64,000 nt of DNA from NCBI RefSeq assembly GCF_007559025.1, contig NZ_CP041765.1, forward strand, positions 2,972,679 through 3,036,678. Direction: 5' to 3'. The stretch's first letter is position 1. Each line of letters starts with the position of its first letter. Origin of the DNA: Tomitella fengzijianii (GTDB lineage Bacteria; Actinomycetota; Actinomycetes; Mycobacteriales; Mycobacteriaceae). Below, one piece after another: positions 17,472 to 27,196 of the stretch. A program made the position numbers and the translations under genes. Under the pieces are notes generated by a model, which was given only the letters and a program-made list of their open reading frames with translations, did no database searches and had not been told where the DNA came from.

Positions 17472-18794
17472 GTGTCTGACATTCCTCGCCACGGTGCCGC
17501 ACGCACCGCAAAGCTCGCGTCGTTGCCCCTGGGGATCGCGGGACGCGCCGCGGCCGGACTCGGGCGGAGGCTGAGCGGCCAGGCCGCCGAGGAGATCAAC
17601 GCCGACCTCGCTGCGAAGGCGGCCGAGCAGCTCTTCGCCGTACTCGGCGAGTTGAAGGGCGGCGCGATGAAGCTCGGGCAGGCCATGAGCGTGTTCGAAG
17701 CCGCCATGCCCGACGAGCTCGCCGAGCCCTACCGTGAGGCCCTCACCAAGCTGCAACGCGACGCCCCACCCATGCAGGCGTCGGCAGTGCACCACGTGCT
17801 CGACCACCAGTTGGGCACGGCGTGGCGTTCGCGGTTCGCCGAGTTCGACGATGCCCCGGCCGCCGCCGCCAGCATCGGTCAGGTGCACCGTGCCGTCTGG
17901 GCGGACGGACGCCAGGTCGCCGTCAAGGTCCAGTACCCGGGCGCGGACGAGGCGCTGCGCTCCGATCTGCGGCAGCTGCGGCGGCTCACCCCGGTCTTCC
18001 GGCCCTTCGCCCCCGGGACGGACGTCCGCGCCCTGGTGGACGAGCTGACCACCCGTGCCGAGGAGGAGCTCGACTACCGCATCGAGGCCGGCTACCAGCG
18101 CCGGTTCGCGGCCGAGTTCGCCGGCGACCCGCTGATCTCGATCCCCCGTGTCGTCGCCAGTGCGCCCAAGGTGCTCGTGACCGAGTGGCTCGACGGCACC
18201 CCCTTGTCGCAGACCATCGCCCATGGCACCCCCGACGAGCGCAACGACGCGGCGTTCCGGCTGTGCGAGTTCCATTTCTCCTCGCCCGCCCGGGTCGGAC
18301 TGATGCACACGGATCCGCACCCGGGGAACTTCATGATCACCGAGGGCGGCCGGCTGGGCGTGATCGACTTCGGCGCGGCGGTCGAACTGCCGGACGGGCT
18401 GCCGAAGGTGCTCACCGACATGGTGCGCCTGGCGGTCCAGGACCGCCCGGGCGACCTGGTTTCGCTGATGACGATGGCGGGGTACGTCGGCCGGGGCGAC
18501 AAGCTGCCTGCAGAGGACGCGATGCAGTTCCTGCGGCCGTTCGTCGAGCCGCTGCGGCAGGACACCTTCCGTTTCGACCGCGCCTGGATGCAGGGCATCG
18601 CCGAGACCTACACCAACCTGCGCGGCAAGGAGTTCCAGACCAGCCGCTCGTTCACACTGCCCGCCGACTACCTGATGATCCATCGCGTGCTGAGCGGGTC
18701 GGTGGCCATCCTGTGCCAGCTCGACGCGGAGGCGCCGTTCCTGTCGGTGATCCGCCGCTGGGCCCCGGGGATGGTGGACGACCCCGCGCAGTGA
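17472..18794 (+). CDS. ABC1/UbiB-family atypical kinase (Rv3197-type)
   Basis: A 440-residue protein with the ABC1 family signature: KxGQ motif (GAMKLGQAMS near 65), Ala-rich loop AAAASIGQVHRA (near 130), VAVKVQYPG with the invariant Lys, EELDYRIEA (near 200), the catalytic-loop equivalent HTDPHPGNFMI (near 280) and VIDFGA. UbiB-like kinases are linked to isoprenoid-lipid and quinone metabolism; in mycobacteria the homologue has been linked to macrolide tolerance. The GTG at 17472 is 11 bp after the upstream stop. It converges on uvrD2 with only 11 bp between stops. The whiB7 gene that I expect here from mycobacteria is absent. Confidence 0.88.
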   Translation: MSDIPRHGAARTAKLASLPLGIAGRAAAGLGRRLSGQAAEEINADLAAKAAEQLFAVLGELKGGAMKLGQAMSVFEAAMPDELAEPYREALTKLQRDAPPMQASAVHHVLDHQLGTAWRSRFAEFDDAPAAAASIGQVHRAVWADGRQVAVKVQYPGADEALRSDLRQLRRLTPVFRPFAPGTDVRALVDELTTRAEEELDYRIEAGYQRRFAAEFAGDPLISIPRVVASAPKVLVTEWLDGTPLSQTIAHGTPDERNDAAFRLCEFHFSSPARVGLMHTDPHPGNFMITEGGRLGVIDFGAAVELPDGLPKVLTDMVRLAVQDRPGDLVSLMTMAGYVGRGDKLPAEDAMQFLRPFVEPLRQDTFRFDRAWMQGIAETYTNLRGKEFQTSRSFTLPADYLMIHRVLSGSVAILCQLDAEAPFLSVIRRWAPGMVDDPAQ

Positions 18795-18805
18795 ACGGCC
18801 GGGCG

Positions 18806-20980
18806 TCAGGCGGGTTCGATCGGCGGTCCGCCGACGCTCGGCGGCCGGTCGCCCGCCACGATGGCGAGCACGTCCCGGCCGAAGCGCTCGAGCTTGGCCG
18901 CCCCGATGCCGGGGATGGCCGTGAGCGCGCGGTCGCCCGCCGGCAGCTGCTCCGCGATGGCCGTGAGGGTGGCGTCGGTGAAGATCACGAAGGCGGGCAC
19001 GTCGAGCTCGCGCGATTTCTCCCGCCGCCAGTCTTTGAGCGCGGCGAACACGTCGTCGTCGATGTCGGATGGGCATCCGGCGCACCGCCCCAGCTTGGTG
19101 TCCGTCGCGCCCACCAGGGCCTTGCCGCAGATACGGCAGCGGGCCCGCTTGCGCTCACGCGGCGCGGGCGGCGCGATCTTCGACGCCGGTGACGAATCCG
19201 GGATGAGCCCGTGCAGGAAGCGCGAACGCCGCCGGGTCTTGCGTCCGCCCTCGTTGCGCGCCAGCGCCCACGAAATGGACAGGTGCACGCGCGCCCGCGT
19301 CACGCCGACGTACAGCAGTCGTCGCTCCTCCTCCACCGCGGCTTCGTCGTCCGGCCGGCCGCCCGAGCCGAGCGCGTGCGTGATCGGCAGCATCCCGTCC
19401 GTGACGCCCGCCAGGAACACCGCATCCCACTCGAGGCCTTTGGCGGCGTGCAGCGAGGCGAGCGTGACCCCCTCCACCACCGGGGGGTGGCGAGAATCGG
19501 CGCGCCGGCCGAGCTCGCGCAAGAGCCCGTCGAGGTTCAGGTCGGGTTCGTGGATCCGGAGTTCCTCGGCGAGCTGCACGAGCGAGCGCAGCGATGTCCA
19601 CCGCTCGCGGGCCTGCGCGCCCGGCGGCTCGCTGTCGGACAGGCCCAGAGGGGCGAGCGTTGCGCGCACCAGCGCGACGAGGTTCTCGCCGCTGTCGGCG
19701 CCATCGGGGAGGTCGTCGCGCGCGGCCGTCCGGCGCAGCGCCTCGGCCGCCTGCCGGATCTCCTGCCGCTGGAAGAACCCGTCGCCGCCGCGGATCTGGT
19801 ACGGGACCCCGGCCTCGGTGAGCGCGTTCTCGAACAGTTCCGACTGCGCGTTGATGCGGTAGAGCACCGCGATCGCGGAGGCGGGGGTGCCCTCCTTGAT
19901 CAACGCACCGATGCGCTGGGCGATCGCCGCGGCCTCGGCCGGTTCGTCGTCGTACTCGTTGAACCGCGGCTCGGGGCCCGGCGGGCGCTGCCCGACAAGC
20001 TTGAGACGGGTGCCCGCGATGCGCCCCCGCGCCGCGCCGATCGCCTTGTTGGCCAGGTCGACGACCTGCGGCGTCGACCGGTAGTCACGCTCGAGGCGCA
20101 CGACGGTGGCATCGGGGAACCTGCGCGAGAAATCAAGCAGGTGCTGCGGCGACGCGCCGGCGAACGAGTAGATCGTCTGGTTGGCGTCGCCGACGACGGT
20201 CAGGTCGTCGCGCGGACCCAACCATGCGTCCAGCACGCGCTGTTGCAGCGGGGTGACGTCCTGGTACTCGTCCACCACGAAGCACCGGTAGCGGTCGCGG
20301 AATTCGTCCGCCACCGACGAGTTCTCCTCCAGCGCGGCGGCAGTATGCAGGAGGAGGTCATCGAAGTCGAGCATCGTCGAGGCGGCCTTGAGCTCCTCGT
20401 ATCCCGAGTAGACGGCGGCCACCTGCTCGGGCGGCGCGGGGGTGTCGCGGTGGAGCCGCGCGGCCGCCGCCGCATACTGCTCGGGGACGATCAGCGACGA
20501 TTTGGCCCATTCGATCTCGCTGGCGAGGTCGCGCACCGACTCTTTCGTCGTCGGCGCCCCGGCGCGCGACGCCGCCTGCCCCACCGCGGCGAACTTGCGG
20601 TCCAGCAGTTGCCAATCCACCTCGCCGACCACCCGCGGCCAGAAGTACTTGAGCTGTCGCAGCGCGGCGGCGTGGAAGGTGCGTGCCTGCACGGCCCCGC
20701 CGCCGCCGTCCACGCCGAGCGCGCGCAGGCGCATCCGCATCTCCCCCGCGGCGCGCGCCGTGAAGGTCACCGCCAGCACCTGGCCCGCCGCCACGTGGCC
20801 GTGGGCGACCAGGTGCGCGATGCGACGGGTGATGGTGCGGGTCTTGCCGGTGCCCGCGCCCGCCAGCACGCACACCGGCCCGCGTGGCGCCAGCACTGCA
20901 GCGGTCTGCTCCGGGTCCAGCCCCTGCAGCGCCGCGTCGGTGCGCCCGGACCCTGCACGGTCGGCTACCGAACCGGCCAT
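18806..20980 (-). CDS. uvrD2: ATP-dependent DNA helicase UvrD2
   Basis: A 724-residue superfamily 1 helicase. The Q-motif region ([15 protein letters not shown]) is followed by Walker A AGAGTGKT (near 40), motif [21 protein letters not shown], and motif [11 protein letters not shown] four-Cys module (CRIC and CAGC, near 610-630) and a C-terminal HRDC domain (about 640-715) are diagnostic of UvrD2 (Rv3198c). It unwinds DNA 3' to 5' in repair. I start it at ATG 20980 because mycobacterial UvrD2 begins about 20 residues before the Q motif. An in-frame GTG at 21055 would add 25 Gly/Ser-rich residues and run up to a tandem repeat. Confidence 0.92.
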   Translation of the reverse strand: MAGSVADRAGSGRTDAALQGLDPEQTAAVLAPRGPVCVLAGAGTGKTRTITRRIAHLVAHGHVAAGQVLAVTFTARAAGEMRMRLRALGVDGGGGAVQARTFHAAALRQLKYFWPRVVGEVDWQLLDRKFAAVGQAASRAGAPTTKESVRDLASEIEWAKSSLIVPEQYAAAAARLHRDTPAPPEQVAAVYSGYEELKAASTMLDFDDLLLHTAAALEENSSVADEFRDRYRCFVVDEYQDVTPLQQRVLDAWLGPRDDLTVVGDANQTIYSFAGASPQHLLDFSRRFPDATVVRLERDYRSTPQVVDLANKAIGAARGRIAGTRLKLVGQRPPGPEPRFNEYDDEPAEAAAIAQRIGALIKEGTPASAIAVLYRINAQSELFENALTEAGVPYQIRGGDGFFQRQEIRQAAEALRRTAARDDLPDGADSGENLVALVRATLAPLGLSDSEPPGAQARERWTSLRSLVQLAEELRIHEPDLNLDGLLRELGRRADSRHPPVVEGVTLASLHAAKGLEWDAVFLAGVTDGMLPITHALGSGGRPDDEAAVEEERRLLYVGVTRARVHLSISWALARNEGGRKTRRRSRFLHGLIPDSSPASKIAPPAPRERKRARCRICGKALVGATDTKLGRCAGCPSDIDDDVFAALKDWRREKSRELDVPAFVIFTDATLTAIAEQLPAGDRALTAIPGIGAAKLERFGRDVLAIVAGDRPPSVGGPPIEPA

Positions 20981-21051
20981 CCCCGCCCCCGCTACGCCTG
21001 AACCCACGAGCCCCGACCCCCCGAATCCCGACCTCGGCCCACCTGGCCCCG

Positions 21052-21126
21052 ACACACCTGACTGCGACTCACTTCACCGCGACACACTTCACTGCGACAC
21101 ACCTGACCGCGACACATCTGATCCTG
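21052..21126. repeat. 15-bp tandem repeat upstream of uvrD2
   Basis: Four copies of acacacctgactgcg-like units (21052-21111) and one degraded copy form a 15-bp-period array. It lies in the 314-bp gap 20981-21294 between divergent uvrD2 and the glutaredoxin gene, probably in the uvrD2 5' leader. The rest of the gap shows no gene. Confidence 0.85.
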
Positions 21127-21294
21127 GCAGCGAGCGCCTCCTGTCCGTCCCATTCCGCCATCATCGCAGCCACCCCTGACAGCGGCCGTCCGGGTGGCCC
21201 GGCCTCGGCTCGATCGCCGCAGCCGGGCCGCCGGATCCGTCACATTCCGCCCGCGGGGCGGAACACACCGCACGCGCGCAGCGTTGGGCAGGAC

Positions 21295-21573
21295 GTGAGC
21301 ACCGAGACATCCGCGCCCGCGGCACCCGAGACCCTTACCGTCTACACCACCGACTGGTGTCCCTTCTGCCTCAAGCTGAAGGCCGACCTGCGCGCGGACG
21401 GCATCGAGTTCGTCGAGATCGACATCGAGCAGCAGCCCGCGGCCGCCGAGTTCGTGGCCTCTGTGAACAACGGCAACCATGTGGTGCCCACGGTGCACTT
21501 CCCCAACGGCGATGTGGTGACCAATCCGCCGTTCAAGGGCGTGCGCCGCCGCTTGGGGCTCTCCCGCGACTGA
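21295..21573 (+). CDS. Mycoredoxin-type glutaredoxin
   Basis: A 92-residue thioredoxin-fold protein with the redox motif CPFC at 22-25 (YTTDWCPFC), a TVP-like cis-proline region (HVVPTVHF near 63) and a C-terminal helix. Its place between uvrD2 and nudC matches Rv3198A, mycoredoxin Mrx1, which reduces mycothiol-mixed disulfides. The GTG at 21295 follows GGGCAGGAC. The CPFC dithiol differs from the CGYC I recall in Mrx1, which could change redox potential or thiol preference. It converges with nudC. Confidence 0.85.
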   Translation: MSTETSAPAAPETLTVYTTDWCPFCLKLKADLRADGIEFVEIDIEQQPAAAEFVASVNNGNHVVPTVHFPNGDVVTNPPFKGVRRRLGLSRD

Positions 21574-21617
21574 CGCCTCGCACAGGCGGCCCGGGGTCCC
21601 GCTCGCGCACCGCACGT

Positions 21618-22556
21618 TCAGCGCGGATCCACCCAGGATTCGATCATCCCCCGTGCGATGGAGATGCTGCCCGGCAGCAGCAGCGGGGCGTCGGCATCGG
21701 CCGCCCAGTCGCCCAGCGCCAACGCGTCGCGCACTTCGCCGCGGGTGAACCAGCGCGCCTCGGCGATCTCGCCGTCGTGGAACCGCAGGGGCGCTTCCGG
21801 GTCCGCCATCGCGCTGAATCCCAGCATGATCGAGCGCGGGAACGGCCACGGCTGGCTGCCCAGGTAGCGGACGTCGCGGACGGGCACGCCCACCTCCTCG
21901 CCGATCTCGCGCGCCACGCACGCCTCGAGCGATTCGCCTGCTTCGACGAAGCCGGCGAGCACCGAGAAGCGGCGCTGCGGCCAGCTCGGCTGGCGGGCGA
22001 GGAGGACCTTGTCGGCGTCGTCGTGCACCAGGCAGATGATCGCCGGATCCGTGCGCGGATACTCCTCGCGGCCGCATGTCCCGCACACCCGCACCCATCC
22101 CGCGTTGCCGGGCGCCGTGGCGGCACCGTCACGCGCGCAGAATCCTGCGCCGCGGTGCCAGTTGAGCAGCGCCAGCGCGGTGACGAGCCAACGGTTTTCG
22201 GCGGCCCCGAACACGGTGCCGTGGGTGCGCAGGTCTCCGAGCGAGACGTCGACGTCGAACTCGCCGGGCACCGGCGCCGAGCCCAGCCCGGGGTCGGCCA
22301 CCGCCCACACCTGCCGGCCGGCGTCGCTGCCGACAAGCACCGCGGCGTCCGGCCGCTTGGCCGCGACGTCGACCGCCGGGTCGAGGAGGACGTGTGCGCC
22401 GTCGGTGCGCACTTTGCCGCGCCCGCCGACCTTGAGCACCCGCGCGGCCGGCCAGGCCGCGTCGAGGGCCGCCGCGTCCGTGCGATCGATCCGCGCCAGC
22501 GGGTCGGCGGGGTCGCGGGACAGCAGTGGGGGCTCGTGCAGTGCGAATCGGGTCAC
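21618..22556 (-). CDS. nudC: NAD(+) diphosphatase / NADH pyrophosphatase NudC
   Basis: A 312-residue Nudix hydrolase that splits NAD(H) into NMN(H) and AMP; family members also decap NAD-RNA. The Nudix box runs from GFVEAGESLE to AREIGEEVGV near 205-227, followed by the NudC-specific SQPWPFP (near 237). The zinc ribbon has an intact CGTC (near 162) but the first pair reads CARD, with Asp in place of the second Cys. GTG at 22556 is the start. It lies 29 bp behind the K+ channel gene in the adnA-adnB-channel-nudC direction and is probably the last gene of that run. Confidence 0.92.
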   Translation of the reverse strand: MTRFALHEPPLLSRDPADPLARIDRTDAAALDAAWPAARVLKVGGRGKVRTDGAHVLLDPAVDVAAKRPDAAVLVGSDAGRQVWAVADPGLGSAPVPGEFDVDVSLGDLRTHGTVFGAAENRWLVTALALLNWHRGAGFCARDGAATAPGNAGWVRVCGTCGREEYPRTDPAIICLVHDDADKVLLARQPSWPQRRFSVLAGFVEAGESLEACVAREIGEEVGVPVRDVRYLGSQPWPFPRSIMLGFSAMADPEAPLRFHDGEIAEARWFTRGEVRDALALGDWAADADAPLLLPGSISIARGMIESWVDPR

Positions 22557-22585
22557 GCACCCACTGTGCCACCCGTGCGCGCCGA

Positions 22586-23662
22586 TCAGGCCTTCCGGAT
22601 GTACAGGAGCCGGTCGTTCTCTTCGATGGAGTCGACGTCCGCGGTGCCCGCGCGCAGCATCTCGCCGTTGCGGACCACGGCGAGGACGATGTCGCGCAAG
22701 TGGCGCGGCGAGCCGCCCACCTCGTCGGGTTCCACCTCGCGTTCGGCGATGGCGAAACCTTCGTCGGGGGTGAGGAGGTCCTCGATCATGTCGACGACGT
22801 TCGGCGTGGAGGTGGCCACGCCCAGCAGCCGTCCCGCCGTGGCCGAGGAGACGACGACGGAGTCCGCGCCCGACTGCTCGAGCAGGTGGGTGTACTCGGA
22901 TTCGCGCACGGCCGCGACGATCTTGGCCTTGGGCGCCACCTCGCGGGCGGTGAGGGTGACGAGCACCGCGGTGTCGTCGCGATTGGCGGCGACGATGACG
23001 GCCGCCGCCCGCTGCGCGCCGGCGAGCCGGAGCACGTCCGCCTTGCTGCCCGACCCCTGCACGGTCACCAGGCCCGCGTGCGATGCCTTCTCCAGGACCG
23101 CCGCGTCGGTGTCGACGACGACGATCTCGCCGGGCGGCACGCCGTCACCGGTGAGGGCGTCGACCGCTGCGCGTCCCTTCGTTCCATACCCGATGACGAC
23201 TGTGTGATCGCGCAACCTCTGCCTCCAACGTTGGATCTTGAACGCCTGGCGGGACCGCTCCGTGAGCACCTCGATGGTCGTGCCGACCAGGACCACCAGG
23301 AAAGCCATCCGCAGCGGCGTGATCACCAGGATGTTCACGAGCCTGGCCGATTCGCTGACCGGTGAGATGTCGCCGAAGCCGGTGGTGGTCACCGACACCG
23401 TGGCGTGGTACATCGAGTCGAGCAGCGTCATCGGCTTGCCCGCGACGTCCTGGTAGCCGTCACGCTGCAGATAGACGATGAATCCCGACAAGACGATCAT
23501 CCCGACGCCGAGCACCAGCCGGACGATGATGCTGCGTGAGGGGCTGACCGGCCGCATCGGGACGCGGACGATGTTGACCAGGTCGTAATCCGGGCGGTCC
23601 GTCAGCTCGTCGTCGAGGAAGAGCCGCCGGCGGATTCGCCCCGGGCCGGGCCTACCGGCCAT
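22586..23662 (-). CDS. Potassium channel with RCK/TrkA domains (Rv3200c-type)
   Basis: A 358-residue protein: a transmembrane helix (about 43-64), a pore loop with selectivity filter TTTGFGDIS (near 92-100), a second helix (about 108-130), then a cytoplasmic RCK-N Rossmann domain starting VVIGYGTKG (near 156) and an RCK-C domain (about 280-358). It is a two-helix ligand-gated K+ channel, presumably tetrameric and regulated by nucleotide or ions on the RCK part. The filter has GFG rather than the common GYG, which still conducts K+ in some channels. It is 96 bp downstream of adnB. Confidence 0.9.
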   Translation of the reverse strand: MAGRPGPGRIRRRLFLDDELTDRPDYDLVNIVRVPMRPVSPSRSIIVRLVLGVGMIVLSGFIVYLQRDGYQDVAGKPMTLLDSMYHATVSVTTTGFGDISPVSESARLVNILVITPLRMAFLVVLVGTTIEVLTERSRQAFKIQRWRQRLRDHTVVIGYGTKGRAAVDALTGDGVPPGEIVVVDTDAAVLEKASHAGLVTVQGSGSKADVLRLAGAQRAAAVIVAANRDDTAVLVTLTAREVAPKAKIVAAVRESEYTHLLEQSGADSVVVSSATAGRLLGVATSTPNVVDMIEDLLTPDEGFAIAEREVEPDEVGGSPRHLRDIVLAVVRNGEMLRAGTADVDSIEENDRLLYIRKA

Positions 23663-23758
23663 CGCCCTTGTTCCCGCCGTGCACGCGTTTGCTCATAACG
23701 GGGCAGCGTAGCCCGCCCGGCGCGCGGTGTCCCGGCTGCGGGGTATCCACGGTCGTGC

Positions 23759-26700
23759 TCACCTCCCTCCCGAGGACTCGGGGGCCGCTTCCAGCAGCGC
23801 GGCCAGCTCGTCGGCGTCCGGCAGATCCGGGGGCGCGGCGGTGCGACCGCTGCGCACGTAGTGGAACGCCGCCCGGACCCGTTCAAGCGGAGGCGCGGCG
23901 GCCACTGCACCGTCGCCGGTGCCGGTTCCGCCCGACGCCATCAGCTCGGCCCAGGCCACGCGGTACACGGCGAGTTGGATGGCGACGGCCGGCTCCTCCG
24001 CGGGGGTGGGCGGAGCGCCGGTCTTCCAGTCGATAACCGTCCACCCGCCGTCGTCGTCCCGGAAGACCGCGTCGATGCGCCCGCGCAGCAGGACACCGCC
24101 GATGACGGTCTCGAACGGCACCTCCACCTCGACAGGGCTGCGCGACGCCCAGGGCGACGCGAGGAACGACTCCTGCAGGGCCTGCAGGTCCGCCCCGGGC
24201 TCGGCGCCCGTGTCCGCCGCGCCGGGCAGTTCGTCGAGGTCGAGCAGCCGAGTGGCCCCGAACCGCCGCTCGACCCACGCGTGGAACGCGGTGCCGCGGC
24301 GCGCGAGCGGATTCGGCTTGTAGGGGACGGGCCGACGGAGGCGTTCCGCCAGCACGTCGGGGTCCGCGCGCAGCTGCACCATCTGGCTGACGGAAAGCCG
24401 CGCGGGCAAGGGCACCTCGAGCGCCCGGTCGGCTGCGGCCGCGCGCTCGGCCAGCAGCAGCTCGACGTCGGCCGCCCAGCCCTCCGGATCCTCCGGCGCG
24501 CTCTCCCCGCCCGCGACAGCGCCGCTCCCGTCATCGGGATCGTCCCGCGGCGCGTCCGCACGGTCCTCCTCCGCCGCGTACTCCGCGGCGTCCAGCTCGT
24601 CGAGCACCATCCGCGCGCCCTCTTCGACGTCGTCGCGCCGCCCTGCGAGGGGGTCGACCGGCCACTGCGACGTCCGGGGGTGTGCGGCGAGGGGATTCTC
24701 GGTGTCGTCCGGTTCGGGCGCCCACTGCTCGACGCGCCCGGCGCCGGATTCGAGGATGTCCCGCGCCTCGGTGAGGAAGACCGACGGCCCTTTCGCCTTG
24801 CCGGAGGCCGGCCAATGGTGGCCGGAGAGCAGCAGCGTGTGCTCCGTCCGCGTGACCGCGACGTAGAACAGCCGGCGCTCCTCCTCCAACCGGCGCCGCG
24901 CCAGCGCCTTCTTGTGCGCATCGAGCGCATTCTCGAGGTCCTTGCGGGTGGTGCACCCGTCGAGGTCGGGCACCGGCACACCCTCACCCCCGTCCTCGGC
25001 CGCCCGGTCGCCGCGCAGCTGCGGCGGCAGTTCCGTGACGTCCCCCATCCATGTGGACGTGCCCCTGTCCGCAGGAAAGACCCCGCCGACCAGGTGCGGA
25101 ACCGCCACGACCTGCCATTCGAGGCCCTTCGAGGCGTGCACGGTGAGGATCTGCACGCGGTGCGGGTCCAGTTCGACCTCGCCCGGCGTGAGCCCCTTCT
25201 CCACGGATTCCGCGGCGGAGAGGTACCCAAGCAGCCCGGTGAGCGTGGCGTGCGGGTCGGCCGCGTACTCGGCCACGACCATCGCGAACGCGTCGAGCTG
25301 CTCGCGCCCGCCGCCGGTGTTTCCGCTGCGCGCCGCCACCTCGATGCCGATGTCCAGGGACCGCTCGACCTCCGCGGTCAGCTCCGTGAGCGGCTGTCCG
25401 ATGCGCCGGCGCAGGGACGCCAGGCGCCGCGCCAGTGCCGTGATCCGGCGGTGCCCTTCCCGCGAATACCGCTCGGCGGGGCCCGGGTCCGCGATGGCAT
25501 CGCCGAGGCCGGCCTCATCGCCCTCGTCGCCGGGAAGGGCCGCGGCCAGCGCGTCATGCAGCTCGTCCTCGTCGCTGAGCAGCCCCTGGGTGCCGGGCCG
25601 GCCGTGCCTGCCCAGCTCGCGCACCCGCCGCGCCAGCGCGCCCAGGTCGGCCGCGCCGAGCCTGACGCGCGGCCCGGTCAGCACGCGCATGGCAGCGGTG
25701 CCGGCGAGCGGGTCTGCCACGAGGCGGAGCGTGTCGACCACGTCGCGGACCTCCGGCTGCTGCAGCAGCCCCCCGACGCCCACCACCTCCACGGGCACGC
25801 CGCGCTCGCGCAGGGCCTCGGCGATCGGAACGGAGTCCGCGTTGCGGCGCACGAGCACCGCCGTGGTCGGCGGTGGATCGCCGGCGGCGCGCGCGACATC
25901 GAAGCGCGTTGCGATGTGTCCGGCCAGCCACTCGCGCTCGGCGTCCACGTCCGGCAGCAGTGCCGCCCGCAGATCGCCCGGCGGGACGTCCGGGCGTGGA
26001 CGCAGCTCGCTCACCGGCACTCCCCGCTCCCGAAGCGGCGCGGCGACCGCGTTGGCCAGGGTGAGCGCCTCGGCCGGGTTGCGCCAACTGGTGAGCAGTT
26101 CGAGGATCCGTGCCGGGCGCCGGCCCGTCGGGAAATCGGTGGTGAAGTACGGCAGATTGGCTGCCGAGGCGCCCCGCCACCCGTAGATCGACTGCATCGG
26201 GTCACCGACGGAGGTCAGCGCTACGGCCGCCGCACCGCGGGCGTCGCCGTCATCGCGATCCGGGTCCGCGTGTCCGCCGCCGAACAACGAAGACAACAGC
26301 ACGCGCTGCGAGTGCCCGGTGTCCTGATACTCGTCGAGCATCGCCGCCCGGAACCGCGCGCGTTCCGCCTCGCCCACCTCCGCGTGCGCGGAGGCGAGCC
26401 TGGCCGCCAGGGACATCTGCGAGCCCGGGTCCAGGGCGCCCTGAGCACGGAGCTCCTCGGCCAGCCTGCGCACCAGCGGCAGCAACGCGACTCGGCGCTC
26501 CTGCACGGCGAGCGGCCCGGTGAGCTTCTGAGACGGCTCCGCGCGCTGCCGCGGGCCGGGCGGGAGCGTGAACACGAGATGCTCGAGTTCCACGTGCGAC
26601 CGGTCGAGGTCCGCCGGATCCACGAGGTGTTCGCCCAGCTGATTGGCCAGTTTGAGGACCTGCTCGGTGATCGTGGCCGGGCTGGAGTCGGTGTCGATGT

Positions 26701-27196
26701 CGCCGTCCCAGGTGCTGACGACCCGATGGGCGATCTGCCAGAGTTCGGTCTCCCCGAGCATCCGCACCGACGGTTCCATCGGCAGCAGCAGGCCGTACTC
26801 GCCCAGCAGGCGCCCGGCGTAGGAGTGGTAGGTGCTCACCTCGGGTTCCGCGGAACGGAGCCTGTCCCGGATGCCGCCGCCGGGGTCGACGTCCCGCAGA
26901 AGCGACGATCCGGCCAGCCGCGCCAGTCTGCGGCGGATGCGGTCCGTCAACTGGCCGGCGGCCTTGCGTGTGAAGGTGAGGCCGAGGACCTGCGACGGCT
27001 CGACGAGGCCGTTGGCCACCAACCACACCACCCGCGCCGCCATCGTCTCGGTCTTGCCCGCGCCCGCGCCGGCGACGACGAGGACGGGCTCGAGGGGCGC
27101 CTCGATCACCGCCGTCTGCTCAGCGGTGGGCGGGAACTGGCCGAGTGCATCGGCGATCTCGGCCGCGCCGACCCGCGCGGCGTGCGAGGCGGTCAT
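23759..27196 (-). CDS. adnB: AdnB, helicase-nuclease subunit
   Basis: A 1145-residue UvrD-like helicase fused to a RecB-family nuclease. Walker A AGAGAGKT is at 42-49, motif II LDEYQDTGHSQR near 350, motif VI FYVAVTRTEHT near 815, and the nuclease motif VIDWKTG near 1055. It forms the lead motor of the AdnAB heterodimer that resects DNA double-strand breaks in mycobacteria (Rv3201c). The ATG at 27196 overlaps the adnA stop by 4 bp (ATGA), so the two are translationally coupled. A longer frame to 27331 exists, but the overlap supports the shorter start. Confidence 0.93.
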   Translation of the reverse strand: MTASHAARVGAAEIADALGQFPPTAEQTAVIEAPLEPVLVVAGAGAGKTETMAARVVWLVANGLVEPSQVLGLTFTRKAAGQLTDRIRRRLARLAGSSLLRDVDPGGGIRDRLRSAEPEVSTYHSYAGRLLGEYGLLLPMEPSVRMLGETELWQIAHRVVSTWDGDIDTDSSPATITEQVLKLANQLGEHLVDPADLDRSHVELEHLVFTLPPGPRQRAEPSQKLTGPLAVQERRVALLPLVRRLAEELRAQGALDPGSQMSLAARLASAHAEVGEAERARFRAAMLDEYQDTGHSQRVLLSSLFGGGHADPDRDDGDARGAAAVALTSVGDPMQSIYGWRGASAANLPYFTTDFPTGRRPARILELLTSWRNPAEALTLANAVAAPLRERGVPVSELRPRPDVPPGDLRAALLPDVDAEREWLAGHIATRFDVARAAGDPPPTTAVLVRRNADSVPIAEALRERGVPVEVVGVGGLLQQPEVRDVVDTLRLVADPLAGTAAMRVLTGPRVRLGAADLGALARRVRELGRHGRPGTQGLLSDEDELHDALAAALPGDEGDEAGLGDAIADPGPAERYSREGHRRITALARRLASLRRRIGQPLTELTAEVERSLDIGIEVAARSGNTGGGREQLDAFAMVVAEYAADPHATLTGLLGYLSAAESVEKGLTPGEVELDPHRVQILTVHASKGLEWQVVAVPHLVGGVFPADRGTSTWMGDVTELPPQLRGDRAAEDGGEGVPVPDLDGCTTRKDLENALDAHKKALARRRLEEERRLFYVAVTRTEHTLLLSGHHWPASGKAKGPSVFLTEARDILESGAGRVEQWAPEPDDTENPLAAHPRTSQWPVDPLAGRRDDVEEGARMVLDELDAAEYAAEEDRADAPRDDPDDGSGAVAGGESAPEDPEGWAADVELLLAERAAAADRALEVPLPARLSVSQMVQLRADPDVLAERLRRPVPYKPNPLARRGTAFHAWVERRFGATRLLDLDELPGAADTGAEPGADLQALQESFLASPWASRSPVEVEVPFETVIGGVLLRGRIDAVFRDDDGGWTVIDWKTGAPPTPAEEPAVAIQLAVYRVAWAELMASGGTGTGDGAVAAAPPLERVRAAFHYVRSGRTAAPPDLPDADELAALLEAAPESSGGR

